Assembly: GCA_032117595.1 (NCBI GenBank)
Contig: JAULYZ010000004.1
Location: forward strand, 49,242-113,241
From: WLJO01 sp032117595
GTDB lineage: Bacteria > Actinomycetota > Acidimicrobiia > Acidimicrobiales > Ilumatobacteraceae
DNA length: 64,000 nucleotides
Direction of reading: 5' to 3'
Shown here: positions 7,836 to 16,941 of the stretch, piece by piece
Numbering within the stretch: the first letter of the stretch is position 1
Layout of the letters: each line of letters begins with the position of its first letter
Translations under genes and position numbers: made by a program
Notes under the pieces: generated by a model
The model's input: only the letters and a program-made list of their open reading frames with translations
The model's database searches: none
Told to the model about the DNA's origin: nothing

Positions 7836-8688
7836 GCCAGTCGATCGCAGATCGTTCGGGGAGCGACGGGACAGCACCATGAGCAAGGGTGGCGAGGGCC
7901 CCGGCGGCACTAGCGCGGGTGAGTGACTCCTCGAGAGACAGTCCCTCTGCGAGGGCGGCGGCCAGAGCGCCGCAGAAGGCGTCGCCCGCTGCGACGGTAT
8001 CGACGGCCTCGACGGCGAACGCTGGTATCTGTCGGGTCTCACCGCTGCGCACGACCCGGCAACCACGATCGCCCTCGGTGATGACGAGACAGGGCACCTT
8101 CGAGACATCCCCGAGCAAGGGATATTCATGCTCGTTCGGCACGAGGATGTCGACGAGGCTGAGAACCCTTGAGGAGATGGTGCGGGCCGGAGCGGGGTTG
8201 AGGATCGTCGTGGCCCCTGCCGAGCGGCCGAGGCGGAACGCCGTCTCGATGGCGTGGTCGGGCACCTCGTGCTGTGCAAGGACCACGCGTGCACCTGCGA
8301 TGAGTCGCTCTGCCGCGTTGACCACTGCTGGATCGACCGAAGCGTTGGCACCGGGGACCACAATGATCAGGTTCGCCCCGTCGTCGCCGACGCCGATGAC
8401 AGCACGGCCCGTCGGTGTACCGGGGACCGTCACGAGTCCGGCCGTGTTGATCCCGTCGTCAACGGCGACCTGGCGCAGTGAACGTCCGGCGTCGTCGTTG
8501 CCCACAGCGCCGATGAACGAGACTGTGGCCCCGGCGCGGGCAGCGGCGACCGCTTGGTTGAGGCCCTTGCCCCCGGCTGCCTCGACGAAGCCGTGCCCGA
8601 TCACGGTCTCGCCGGGCGTGGGCAGGCGTTCGGTCAGCGCAATGAGATCGAGGTTCGCGCTCCCGACAACACAGACCGCTCCGCCCAC
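7819..8688 (-). CDS. rbsK: PfkB-family carbohydrate kinase, probable ribokinase
   Basis: 289 residues from GTG 8688, one base after the stop of the upstream crotonase. PfkB signature 1 is GGKGLNQAVAAARAGA near residue 40; it binds the sugar. Signature 2 is DTVAAGDAFCGALAAAL near residue 240 and holds the anion hole and catalytic Asp, with AAGD replacing the usual GAGD. The N-terminus VCVVGSANLDLIALTERLPTPGET is typical for RbsK, which phosphorylates ribose at O5 with ATP. A nucleoside or other sugar kinase cannot be excluded. Confidence 0.85.
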   Translation of the reverse strand: MGGAVCVVGSANLDLIALTERLPTPGETVIGHGFVEAAGGKGLNQAVAAARAGATVSFIGAVGNDDAGRSLRQVAVDDGINTAGLVTVPGTPTGRAVIGVGDDGANLIIVVPGANASVDPAVVNAAERLIAGARVVLAQHEVPDHAIETAFRLGRSAGATTILNPAPARTISSRVLSLVDILVPNEHEYPLLGDVSKVPCLVITEGDRGCRVVRSGETRQIPAFAVEAVDTVAAGDAFCGALAAALAEGLSLEESLTRASAAGALATLAHGAVPSLPERSAIDWLIARG

Positions 8689-8689
8689 G

Positions 8690-9502
8690 TCAGTGCGACT
8701 CCGGTCGGAAGATCGGCGCGCGCTTCTCGCGGAAGGCTGCGACTGCCTCGTGGTGCTCGGGCGAGGAGAAGCATTCCTCGAGGGCAGCAAGTTCGCGCTG
8801 CTGGACGAGGCGCAGATCGGTCTCGACGGCGTTCTGGGTGAGCAGCTCTTTGGTGAGACGCAGCTGACGATCCGGATTCGCTGCGTACGTGCGCGCCACG
8901 TCCATTGCGCTGTCGATCAGGTGCTCAGGTTCGCTCACGCGGTCGACGAGGCCGAGGACGTGTGCCTCCTCTGCGGTCACCAGGCGCCCCGAGAGACAGA
9001 GGTCGCTGGCCCGGCCGAAGCCCATCCGGGCGACGAGCCAGCGCGTCGATGCAAGTTCAGGCACCAGACCCATCTTGATAAAGCCCGTCCCGAGTTTCGC
9101 CGAGCGCGCGGCAACGATCTGATCCACCGGGAGGATCTGGGTGAGGCCCACCCCGATGGCGGCACCGTTCACCGCGGCGACGATCGGCTTTGAGCTGCGG
9201 ATGAGCGACACCCAGTCAACGCCAGCGGGCATCCCGGCCTGTTCGTCGGCCGCCTCAGCGTCGCTCCGTGAGCCCGACATCCGTTTCTGAAACACGGCCT
9301 CGGTATCAGCCCCGGCGCAGAACCCGCGCCCCGCCCCGGTGATCACGATCGCTCCGATTCGCGGGTCCCGATTCGCCGACTCGATCGCGTGGGCCTGTTC
9401 GCCAGCCATGACCGGGGTCCAGGCGTTCATCCGATCGGGCCGGTTGAGGGTGATCAGCAGGACCTCGCCCCGGGTCTCGGTGAGGATCTGTTCGTAGGTC
9501 AC
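8690..9502 (-). CDS. Enoyl-CoA hydratase/isomerase family protein (crotonase)
   Basis: 270 residues. The crotonase fold is shown by ITLNRPDRMNAW, FCAGADTEAVF (first oxyanion segment) and NGAAIGVGLTQILPVDQIV (second). The position of the first catalytic Glu of hydratases reads GFIKMGLVPELAS, with no Glu directly before the KMGL helix, and the second reads ASDLCLSGR, with Asp. So it may be an isomerase or another crotonase activity and not a classic hydratase. The ribokinase gene begins one base after its stop. Confidence 0.83.
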   Translation of the reverse strand: MTYEQILTETRGEVLLITLNRPDRMNAWTPVMAGEQAHAIESANRDPRIGAIVITGAGRGFCAGADTEAVFQKRMSGSRSDAEAADEQAGMPAGVDWVSLIRSSKPIVAAVNGAAIGVGLTQILPVDQIVAARSAKLGTGFIKMGLVPELASTRWLVARMGFGRASDLCLSGRLVTAEEAHVLGLVDRVSEPEHLIDSAMDVARTYAANPDRQLRLTKELLTQNAVETDLRLVQQRELAALEECFSSPEHHEAVAAFREKRAPIFRPESH

Positions 9503-9581
9503 GTGGCCCCCTGTGTGTGTCCGGCGATTCGCGCTCGTGCGTGGCGAACCGTATCAATCGGCATCGGCGCAGGGGCAGTCC

Positions 9582-10637
9582 TCAGCGGAGCGCAGCCCGC
9601 ATCGGCGTGACATCGAAGCGCTCGAACGCCGGGAGGTAGCGGGTGACGGCCTCGCGCCGGAACTGCTCGCAGAGGTCTGGCCTGAAGAAGCGTGCCCCTT
9701 CTCGCACTACGTAGTTGAGGATGAAGAAGCGATACGTCTCGGGGATGAAGTCGACCTCGGCATCGGAGAGCGGAAAGACTTCGTGATACGCAGAAAGGAA
9801 GCGTTGGAACTGGGGCTCCACGAGGGTGTGGGGGCTGTAGGTCCAGTGCGTGCGATCACCGGTGCGGCTCGAGACACGCGAACAGAAGTAGAAGTCCATG
9901 AGTCGCGGTTCGATCCGGAACCAGTCGTAGTCCCAGCGACTGAACAGGCGGAACGATCCGTCCGGCTGCTGGTCAACCGAGAAGTTGCCGAGATTCCAGT
10001 CGATGAGCACCGGGATCCGACGCCAGTAGTCGTAGCGAATGCGCTCGAGGGTCATGAGGAACTCGTGGGTATGGCGATGCAGTCGGCCGACTTGTTCTGC
10101 GGCGAGGCCAAAGTTCCGCGGGGCGAAGGGGCTCTCGAGGAGTTCCAGCAGATGGATGGCGTCGGACTTGATCGACTTCGAGGAGGGTGGCAGCCGGTCC
10201 ACGATGGAGTCGCACGCACGGTGGAATTCGGCGATCTCGCGGCCGAAGTTCTCGACGAGTTCGTTGGTGAGGACACGGGGGAGAGCAGTCCGTCGCTCGA
10301 CCTCGTTGTAGAAGGCCACCCAGAGCGTGCCGTCGTACCACGTGAACGGTCGCTCACCGATCGTCAGGACATCGGCGAGCATGCCCTCGAATCGAGTACC
10401 GCGCAGTGCGACCGCGCAGGCATGGAGTCGATCGTGATCCTCGGCAAAGAGGAAGTACGAGCCGTAATTCGAGACCTTCGCGATGACGGCCGAGTCGTCC
10501 TCGAGGCCCACCCGGAACACATGGTTCGTCGACACGAATGCCGACACCTCGGTGATCTGTCGGATCCGGCGGGGGTCACCCGACGACGCCCAGGCGGCGA
10601 TCAGTGCTGCCTCGTGTTGGTCGGCCGGGCGTTCCAT
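9582..10637 (-). CDS. Divergent phosphotransferase / kinase-fold protein
   Basis: 351 residues. The C-terminal half carries a degenerate aminoglycoside-phosphotransferase (APH) active site: LIDWNLGNFSV stands for the Brenner motif HxDxxxxN, with the base-position Asp and the Asn kept, and SRWDYDWFRIEPRLMDFY stands for the metal-binding Asp segment. The N-terminal lobe has VFRVGLEDDSAVIAKVSNYG, where the Lys of AKV is the ATP-binding lysine. It probably phosphorylates a small molecule; the substrate is unknown. It is a single gene between the crotonase gene and the large IPT/TIG gene. Confidence 0.7.
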   Translation of the reverse strand: MERPADQHEAALIAAWASSGDPRRIRQITEVSAFVSTNHVFRVGLEDDSAVIAKVSNYGSYFLFAEDHDRLHACAVALRGTRFEGMLADVLTIGERPFTWYDGTLWVAFYNEVERRTALPRVLTNELVENFGREIAEFHRACDSIVDRLPPSSKSIKSDAIHLLELLESPFAPRNFGLAAEQVGRLHRHTHEFLMTLERIRYDYWRRIPVLIDWNLGNFSVDQQPDGSFRLFSRWDYDWFRIEPRLMDFYFCSRVSSRTGDRTHWTYSPHTLVEPQFQRFLSAYHEVFPLSDAEVDFIPETYRFFILNYVVREGARFFRPDLCEQFRREAVTRYLPAFERFDVTPMRAALR

Positions 10638-10694
10638 GTCCCGTATTGTGGCCGAGCCCTGTGCTGTGTAGGGGACACGTCTGTGCCCGTGGCG

Positions 10695-13600
10695 TCAGAC
10701 GCAGATCTTGTATCCCTTGGCCCCGAAGCAGAACCTGTCGCTCCCACTGTCGTAGGAGACGCCGTAGGTCCCGAGATAGTTCCAGTCCCCACCGAGGCCG
10801 AGGTACGCCTTGGCCTGGAGATCGAAGCTGAGGCTGACCGACGCGCTGAGCGGTGAGGAGTCGACCTTGACCGTTACCGAGACGTTACCGCTGACCGTTC
10901 CCTTGAGCCCACCCCAAGAGTCGCCGGTCTTGCCGCTCTCGGAGAAGGAGTCGGAGTATGTCTTGGAGTAGTCGAATCCCCAGTCCTCGCCGATCGGGAT
11001 GTCGCTGAAGCTCCACGTCTTGCCCGCCTTCTTGTAGTCGAAGGCGAAGGTCGCATCGACATCGCCGAGACACGATGTGGTGATGCACATGTAGAAGTTC
11101 ATACCCGCAGTGATGGTCCCGAGGGCGCCGAGGCCGATGCTCGATGACCCAGCGAAGGACAGACTCGTCCACTCCGGTGACCAACTCTTGCGCAGCGAGT
11201 AGCGGCCACCCTTGGCAACCGGCGGCTCCCCGAACGCGTCGGCGGCACCGTTGATGAACTTGAACAGGCCTCCGGTGTTCCCCGAGATGGTGAGGGAGAA
11301 CAAGGGGTCGGTGAGCCACTTCTTGCACCCGAAGATCGGTACGACGCAGGTGGGGTTCTTCCTGATTCCGTAACCGACCCTGACCCCGAGTTGGTCGACG
11401 AGTGCCGACCTCTTCGGGAGGTCGGCCGTGGCCGAGAAGTCCCAGCCAAGTGGTGCACCGGCCGCAGACGCGAACGAGCCGGTCAGTCCGAACTTCAGCC
11501 CGAACAGATTGATGTCGCCCGAGGCCGTGTACGACGTGAACGCGGTCCCGATGCCCTCGGCGTTGACGCTCATCGTCGCCGAGAGTCCCTTGCCGAGGTC
11601 GATACGGCCGTCGCCCTTTGCGGTGCAGAGGGGTCCGGTCGGCAGTGCTCGGCATCCACCCGTCACGGTGATTCCGTTGTTGTTGCCGAGCTTGAGGTAG
11701 CCGTTGAGGCTGAAGTACGGCGCCGGGTTCCATCCACCAGCGCCCCACATGAGCTTGTAGCGGAACTGGATGCTCCCCGTGGAGTCATCCGTCTCGGAGA
11801 TGTCCCAGCCGTAGAACGACGGCAGCTTGGCCGGCCCCGTGGGGTTGGGGTTGAAGGCGAGGTAATAGTCGCGTTTGACGCCGAGGAACTTCGCCTTCTC
11901 GGCAATGACGACCCCTGCGGGGACGTCGTAGATACCCACGCTGCAGCCGACTGCTGAGGCCGAGATGCTCAGGTAGTTCACCTCGAGCACACCAACCCCG
12001 GGCGGGAACGAGATGATGGGCGAGTCGTTGTCGGGCGTGCCGACCGTCACCTGGAGGCACGGGCTGCTGGCCGACAGGTTCACCACGAAGGTGGCTGGTT
12101 GCGGGAGTCCGTCGGACGCACCGAGGTACTCGAGGAGTTTGGAGGGGAGGGTTCCGTTCCCCGCAAGGCCCACGCCGATGAACGGGTACTCGGGATACAT
12201 CGACAACTGGATCGAGAAACGATCGAGGTCGAAGTCCTTGACGCCCAACATGTCTGGCCAGACCGGCCTGCCCTCGAGCCCCGAACCGGTGAGCGATGCG
12301 CTGTACTCGAATCCTCCGTCGACCAGTTTTGCGATCGCCATCTCGAGGGCGACTCCCACGGCTGCATTGCTCCCGAACTTGATGGTGCCGCTCGCGCCGA
12401 CGAAGGCCTCGAACGACAGACCCGGTGCGCTCTCGTTGAAGCGGACACCTGCCGAGAATCCCTCGAACGTTGTCTTCACATAGGGGATGTCGGGCAGTTC
12501 GAGCGGTGTCCGGAACTGGGCCTTCACCTCGGTGGCACCATTGCTCGTCATCGTGGCGATGGCGGCGACCTCACCATCCTTGGTCCCGAACTTGCGCTGG
12601 ATGTAGCTCGGGAGGCGCATGGAGCCGGTGAAGACCCAAGCGTTGTCGGTGAGCTGTTTGGGTTCCCCGAGAATGTTGGCGCTCACCGGGGATCCCTTGC
12701 CCGTGACGAAGGTCGCGGTCAGCATCGACGCCTCGCCGATCACGCGCTTGGTGGGAAGGCGCATCGTGAGCATGGAGCCGCCGTCGAGGTACCACACGGT
12801 CACCGATGGGGGATTGAACCCGCCGAGATAGGGAACGTCGACATGCGACTTCCCGGTGACGACGATGTCCCACCCGCCGTTCGCGGCGCCGGACGGCAGG
12901 GTCACGTCGGTGTCGGTCGCCCCGTAGACATCGTCCTTGTATGCCATTCGCAGACGCCCGTCGCGGATCGTGGCGAGCGTTCCAGCCGGGAAGGTCGCAT
13001 CCACATTCACGAGGCCCCGTGCAAGGTCGATGGTCGCCTGGTACGCCATTCCGGTCTGTGCCGGCACGACGTTGCCCACCACTGCAGCAAGCCCTGTGGA
13101 GCCGGCGTCAGCATCGAGACGCGCAAACGGTCCGGCGCCCTGTGCACACATCTTGGGTGACCCCATGGTGGGGCACGTGTCGGTGAAGGTGACCAGTGCA
13201 CCGGCGTTGAACGTGAACTTGCTCGTGATGAGGGTGGTCGCTGTGGACTTTCCGGTGAGGGTCCAGGAGATGACACCGTTGGCGGCGGTTACCGACCCGG
13301 CGAGGTTGGAGACGATGATCGCCTTGGCCCCGAGGCCAATGGTGATGTTCTGGCCGGTGGCGGACGGAGCAACCGTCCAGTTGAGCGGGTCGGTGTAGGT
13401 GACCTTCGCGTTGAACGTGGTGGAGTTGCCGACCTTCACCGTGGCGGTCCCGCTGTAGGGCGTCTGCGGCACCGGTGCAACGGTGGTTCCCGGCGCGGAC
13501 GTACTTGCCGACGGTGTTGTGCTCGATGTGGGCGTCGTCGTCGTGGTGGACGTCGTCGTGCTCGCGGTGCTGGTGGTCTGAGGTGTGAGGTTCGTGAGGA

Positions 13601-15107
13601 CGAGGCCGAACAGCTTCACGGTTCCGGCTCGCGAGAAATCGGTACCCCCGATGGGAGCATCCGGTGGAGCCGTCACCGGTCGTGCAGCCGGGGCGGCTCG
13701 GTCGTAGGTGAGCGTGGTGGAGGGGACCGTTCCCACGGTGAAGGTCTCGGCGCTGACGAGCGTGCCCCTGGGTGTGTTGATTGCGATGGCGCCGGTCGTG
13801 GCGCCGGTGGGGACCGTGGCAGTGACTTTGGTGTCCGAGAGCACCTTGACGGTGCCGCTCGTCTTTCCGTTGAACGACACTGCGGTGGCACCGGTGAATC
13901 CACTGCCGTAGAGGGTGACCACGGTGCCGACGGGTCCTACTTCGGGTGCGATCGCCGTGATCTGGCCCGCCACGGTGAACGACGCAGTGCTCGTGGTGTT
14001 GCCGCCTGCGATGACGGTCACCGGTCCGGTTGCGGCATCGTCGGGGACCGTGACGGACAGTTCGGTGTCGGAAACGACCGTGAAGTTGTTGCCCTGGTTC
14101 GCAGAACTGGTGAACACCACGGCACTCGTATTCGAGAGGAACTGGCCCTTGATGCGAATCGTCTTTCCCGGAACGGCCGAGTTCGGGGAGAACTCGCTGA
14201 TCACCGGCGCCCGCACGAACGAGTCGTCGCTCGTCGCTGACCCTCCGGCCACCGTGATCGAGATCGGTCCCGGAGTGACCCCCGGAGGGGCTGCGACAAC
14301 GACGCTCGTGCCGTCGGAGGCTGAGGAGACCACGGTGCCGGCGACGCCGTTGAAGGTGACCGAGGCGGCACCCTGAAGGTTCGCGCCCGTGATGGTGACG
14401 TTCGTGCCGGGCCCGCCGGCGTTCGGCGAGATGTCGGTGACGGCAGGCGAGGTGACGGTGAGCCGGTCGTTCGAGGAGCCGTTCGTCTCATCGTTGACGA
14501 CCGTCACCGTGCCAGAAACAGCATTCGGCCCAAGAACAACTCGAACGGTGTCGTCGGAGGCGGTCAGCACCGGCATCTCCCGACCTGCGATGCGCACCTT
14601 GGTCACCGCCGAGAGGTTCTGCCCCTTGATCGTGAGGGTGTCGCCTGCCCGTGCAGTGGTGGGCTGGATGGTGAGAACGATGGGGGAGAGTGGCCGGAAC
14701 GTCGACCCACTGATGATGATGCCGTCGGGTGTCTGAACCGTGACCGCTCCCGTGGTGGCACCCTCGGGCACGAGGGTGACGATTTCGGTGTCGGACACGA
14801 CGTTGAAGGAGTTGACCGACACGCCGTTGAACTCCACGTCACTGGCGCCGGTGAATCCGGAGCCGACGAGGCGCACCTCGGCGTTGACGAGGCCCTCGGA
14901 CGGATCCAGTTCGGTAATGGCCGGAAGGCCGTCGGCGAGCGTTCCCGACCTGCCTCCGGTGCTCGTCACGGCAGCAACCACGACCACCGAGGTCACCACG
15001 AGCAGCCCGGCGACGGCCGAGGCCCAGTACGCGCGCCGTTTCAACGCGCGTCGACCGACGCGACGTTTGCTGCTGCCGGTGGTGGACGGAGGGATGGAAG
15101 GAATCAC
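10695..15107 (-). CDS. Large exported IPT/TIG-repeat surface protein
   Basis: 1470 residues from GTG 15107. A basic N-terminus (KRRVGRRALKRR) leads into a membrane segment at about 28-48 (YWASAVAGLLVVTSVVVVAA), a signal anchor or signal peptide. Five IPT/TIG immunoglobulin-like repeats fill about 65-460 (ITELDPSEGLVN, ISPNAGGPGTNVTITGANL, FSPNSAVPGKTIRIKG, IAPEVGPVGTVVTLYGSGF). A Thr/Ser-rich linker (about 510-550) precedes roughly 900 residues of beta-rich sequence with a few Cys pairs and a Ser/Gly-rich end. No LPXTG is seen at the C-terminus. A role in adhesion or as a cell-envelope structure is inferred from the repeats only. Confidence 0.8.
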   Translation of the reverse strand: MIPSIPPSTTGSSKRRVGRRALKRRAYWASAVAGLLVVTSVVVVAAVTSTGGRSGTLADGLPAITELDPSEGLVNAEVRLVGSGFTGASDVEFNGVSVNSFNVVSDTEIVTLVPEGATTGAVTVQTPDGIIISGSTFRPLSPIVLTIQPTTARAGDTLTIKGQNLSAVTKVRIAGREMPVLTASDDTVRVVLGPNAVSGTVTVVNDETNGSSNDRLTVTSPAVTDISPNAGGPGTNVTITGANLQGAASVTFNGVAGTVVSSASDGTSVVVAAPPGVTPGPISITVAGGSATSDDSFVRAPVISEFSPNSAVPGKTIRIKGQFLSNTSAVVFTSSANQGNNFTVVSDTELSVTVPDDAATGPVTVIAGGNTTSTASFTVAGQITAIAPEVGPVGTVVTLYGSGFTGATAVSFNGKTSGTVKVLSDTKVTATVPTGATTGAIAINTPRGTLVSAETFTVGTVPSTTLTYDRAAPAARPVTAPPDAPIGGTDFSRAGTVKLFGLVLTNLTPQTTSTASTTTSTTTTTPTSSTTPSASTSAPGTTVAPVPQTPYSGTATVKVGNSTTFNAKVTYTDPLNWTVAPSATGQNITIGLGAKAIIVSNLAGSVTAANGVISWTLTGKSTATTLITSKFTFNAGALVTFTDTCPTMGSPKMCAQGAGPFARLDADAGSTGLAAVVGNVVPAQTGMAYQATIDLARGLVNVDATFPAGTLATIRDGRLRMAYKDDVYGATDTDVTLPSGAANGGWDIVVTGKSHVDVPYLGGFNPPSVTVWYLDGGSMLTMRLPTKRVIGEASMLTATFVTGKGSPVSANILGEPKQLTDNAWVFTGSMRLPSYIQRKFGTKDGEVAAIATMTSNGATEVKAQFRTPLELPDIPYVKTTFEGFSAGVRFNESAPGLSFEAFVGASGTIKFGSNAAVGVALEMAIAKLVDGGFEYSASLTGSGLEGRPVWPDMLGVKDFDLDRFSIQLSMYPEYPFIGVGLAGNGTLPSKLLEYLGASDGLPQPATFVVNLSASSPCLQVTVGTPDNDSPIISFPPGVGVLEVNYLSISASAVGCSVGIYDVPAGVVIAEKAKFLGVKRDYYLAFNPNPTGPAKLPSFYGWDISETDDSTGSIQFRYKLMWGAGGWNPAPYFSLNGYLKLGNNNGITVTGGCRALPTGPLCTAKGDGRIDLGKGLSATMSVNAEGIGTAFTSYTASGDINLFGLKFGLTGSFASAAGAPLGWDFSATADLPKRSALVDQLGVRVGYGIRKNPTCVVPIFGCKKWLTDPLFSLTISGNTGGLFKFINGAADAFGEPPVAKGGRYSLRKSWSPEWTSLSFAGSSSIGLGALGTITAGMNFYMCITTSCLGDVDATFAFDYKKAGKTWSFSDIPIGEDWGFDYSKTYSDSFSESGKTGDSWGGLKGTVSGNVSVTVKVDSSPLSASVSLSFDLQAKAYLGLGGDWNYLGTYGVSYDSGSDRFCFGAKGYKICV

Positions 15108-15188
15108 GGGGCCTCTTTGTGCTGCGGCAGTCGACAGTAACGGGCGTTCCTCCGGACGGCGGAGTGCACGGTTGCCGAAGAACTAGGG

Positions 15189-15204
15189 TTTCGTCATGAC
15201 GAAA
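15189..15204. promoter_or_regulatory. 16-bp perfect palindrome, copy 1
   Basis: TTTCGTCATGACGAAA, a perfect inverted repeat covering the ATG of the zinc-finger-like gene, in the gap between divergent genes. An identical copy is at 17180-17195. The match extends to a shared GGG on the left. Possible operator. Confidence 0.5.
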
Positions 15205-15583
15205 CAGGGGATCGACGCAGAGGTTCGGGGGAGGACTCCGGCGAAGGGAGCGGGCGCTGCTGAGGACCGCGCTCGATGTGCGCAGTGCCGGCGGGTGCTG
15301 CCCAAGCAACCAACGGGACGTCCCCGCAGGTTCTGCTCGCAGGCGTGCCGTCAGTGGCACTGGGTGGGTCAGCAACGAGCGCGCGAACTTCAGCTCAGTG
15401 ACCAGGAACTCGTGGTCGCACGCAGCGAACTCGACGCGATCCATGACGAACTGTACGTACTCGCCTGTGCCGTGAATGACGCCGAGNNNNNNNNNNCCGC
15501 CCATAAAAGAGGTCCGCAGGATCCTCGACTGGCTCCTCGACGCGGCGCGTCCGTTGCGCGACCGCGAACTTGGGGTGCGCTGA
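15196..15583 (+). CDS. Small Cys/coiled-coil protein interrupted by an assembly gap
   Basis: The ATG is at 15196. Residues 30-60 hold CAQCRRVLPK and RFCSQACRQWHW, four Cys and a His in a zinc-finger-like arrangement resembling FCS/MYND-like bacterial fingers. A helix rich in Glu and Leu follows (SDQELVVARSELDAIHDELY). The frame enters ten N bases at 15487. After the gap the sequence continues in another frame as PPIKEVRRILDWLLDAARPL to a TGA at 15581-15583, which reads as the natural C-terminus. So the gap is nominal and its true length is a multiple of three. Function is unknown; DNA or protein binding is possible. Confidence 0.6.
15487..15496. other. Assembly gap (10 N)
   Basis: Ten consecutive N inside the zinc-finger-like gene. 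The coding frame differs on the two sides, so ten is a placeholder and not the true distance. Confidence 0.98.
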
Positions 15584-15627
15584 CCCGGCTGCCTTCCGTG
15601 AAGGATTCGCCCATAATCTTCGTTATG

Positions 15628-16941
15628 TCAATACGACGGAAGGTCGGCCCACGACACGTTCACCCAGTTCACCTCGGTCTCGTACTCCAACGGGAGGTCC
15701 CCCACCCGGTGCGCCGTGTTGCCTCCGCTGTCCACGATGACCGCCTCGAAATCGGCGGTCGTGACGAGCAGCCATAGACCGTTCGGTGACCAGGTCGGTG
15801 CGAAGGTCTCGGCAATGTCGGCGTTCCGAAGTGCCTCCACCCTCCCACGGTCGCCAAGGTCTACCGACCACAGCCCGAGACGGTCCTCCCGCACGTAGGC
15901 GATCTGCGTCCCATCGGGAGACCACGCTGCGCTGTCGGCCCCCGGGATCAGTTCGCGTTGGGTTCGCCGCTGGATGTTGATGAGGTCGATTCGGAGATCC
16001 TCGTTGGACTGGACGAGGAGCGACGTTCCGTCATGTGACCACTGGGGGTTGGTCCCGGAGCCCACCCGCTTCAGGCCGGAGTTGCTGGCGCTCATGACGT
16101 AGATGCCCCCGGTTGCCTCGCTGTGGAACGCAAGGAGGTCTCCGCTCGGAGACCAGTCGGGCGACGCAGGGTCACCGATGTCTCCGGTGTCGAGGGTCGT
16201 GACGGTGCCCGAAGCGACGTCGACGATCGCAAGACCCGCTGAGGGCTGCCCGAGGGCGACCTTGGTGCCGTCGGGTGAGACGCTGGCGCGCTCGCACGGC
16301 TCGCCGAGGTCCGGGCCCACGAGCTTGATCCCACGGGCGACCAGGTCCACTGCCACCAAGCCGGCCGGCGCCTCGGCGCTCCATGCGCCGCCCTGAGCCT
16401 CGCCGCAGCCCACGATGAGCCCTCCCGGCCACCACTCCCCGATGGCTGCGGTTTCGTAGACGAACGCGGGCTTCTCGCTCGGGCGCGGCTCGCCGAAGAA
16501 GGCGGCGATGACGTCATCGTCCCCGCCCTCGCTCAGGCAGCGCTCGGTCTGCAGTTCCCAGAGCGGTGGGAGCGCCGACGGATCGAGGAAGGTGGCGCGG
16601 AAGATCGCATCGCTCTCCGAGAGTTCGCGCAGGCACGCCTCAGCGGCCACGCTCACCTGCACCGACGAGCCGTAGAGCACGAGGAACAGCTCGAGGAGGT
16701 GGGCTGGCCCCATGCAGCTGCTCAGGGTCTCGAGTCCGGTGCCCGTCATGCTGGGTGCCACGGCATCGAGGCCGGTCCTGCGGACCTCCTCCCCCAGACG
16801 TTCGGGGGGTGCGAGTCGTTGGAGTCCGGCGTCCCCGAGGTCCTCGATCACGGCGCGCGCAGCGAGGAGCAGGCTGATCGTGAGGAGCACTGCTGCACCA
16901 AGCCGCACGCGGACTCCGAGGTCGTGAGGACGATTCGGCAT
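15628..16941 (-). CDS. Membrane-anchored TolB/WD40-like beta-propeller protein
   Basis: 437 residues from ATG 16941. The N-terminal hydrophobic stretch VRLGAAVLLTISLLLAARAV (residues about 10-30) is an anchor or signal. From about 170 there are repeated blade motifs of TolB/PD40 type: ASPDWSPSGDLLAFHS, NPQWSHDGTSLLV, SAAWSPDGTQIAYV, APTWSPNGLWLLV. The region between (about 35-165) has four or more Cys (CMGPAHLLELF, CLRELS, ERCLSEGG, VGCGEAQGG). Propellers like this bind proteins or sugars outside the cell; the partner is unknown. It diverges from the secreted protein gene at 17204. Confidence 0.75.
   Translation of the reverse strand: MPNRPHDLGVRVRLGAAVLLTISLLLAARAVIEDLGDAGLQRLAPPERLGEEVRRTGLDAVAPSMTGTGLETLSSCMGPAHLLELFLVLYGSSVQVSVAAEACLRELSESDAIFRATFLDPSALPPLWELQTERCLSEGGDDDVIAAFFGEPRPSEKPAFVYETAAIGEWWPGGLIVGCGEAQGGAWSAEAPAGLVAVDLVARGIKLVGPDLGEPCERASVSPDGTKVALGQPSAGLAIVDVASGTVTTLDTGDIGDPASPDWSPSGDLLAFHSEATGGIYVMSASNSGLKRVGSGTNPQWSHDGTSLLVQSNEDLRIDLINIQRRTQRELIPGADSAAWSPDGTQIAYVREDRLGLWSVDLGDRGRVEALRNADIAETFAPTWSPNGLWLLVTTADFEAVIVDSGGNTAHRVGDLPLEYETEVNWVNVSWADLPSY

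Noticed and set aside
6921..8363. Long minus-strand frame across prmA
   Set aside because: It overlaps prmA and rbsK, which carry full catalytic motifs; it is a compositional shadow.
13500..13570. Repetitive run in the IPT/TIG gene as a microsatellite or CRISPR-like array
   Set aside because: It codes a Thr/Ser linker with irregular codons and no spacer structure.
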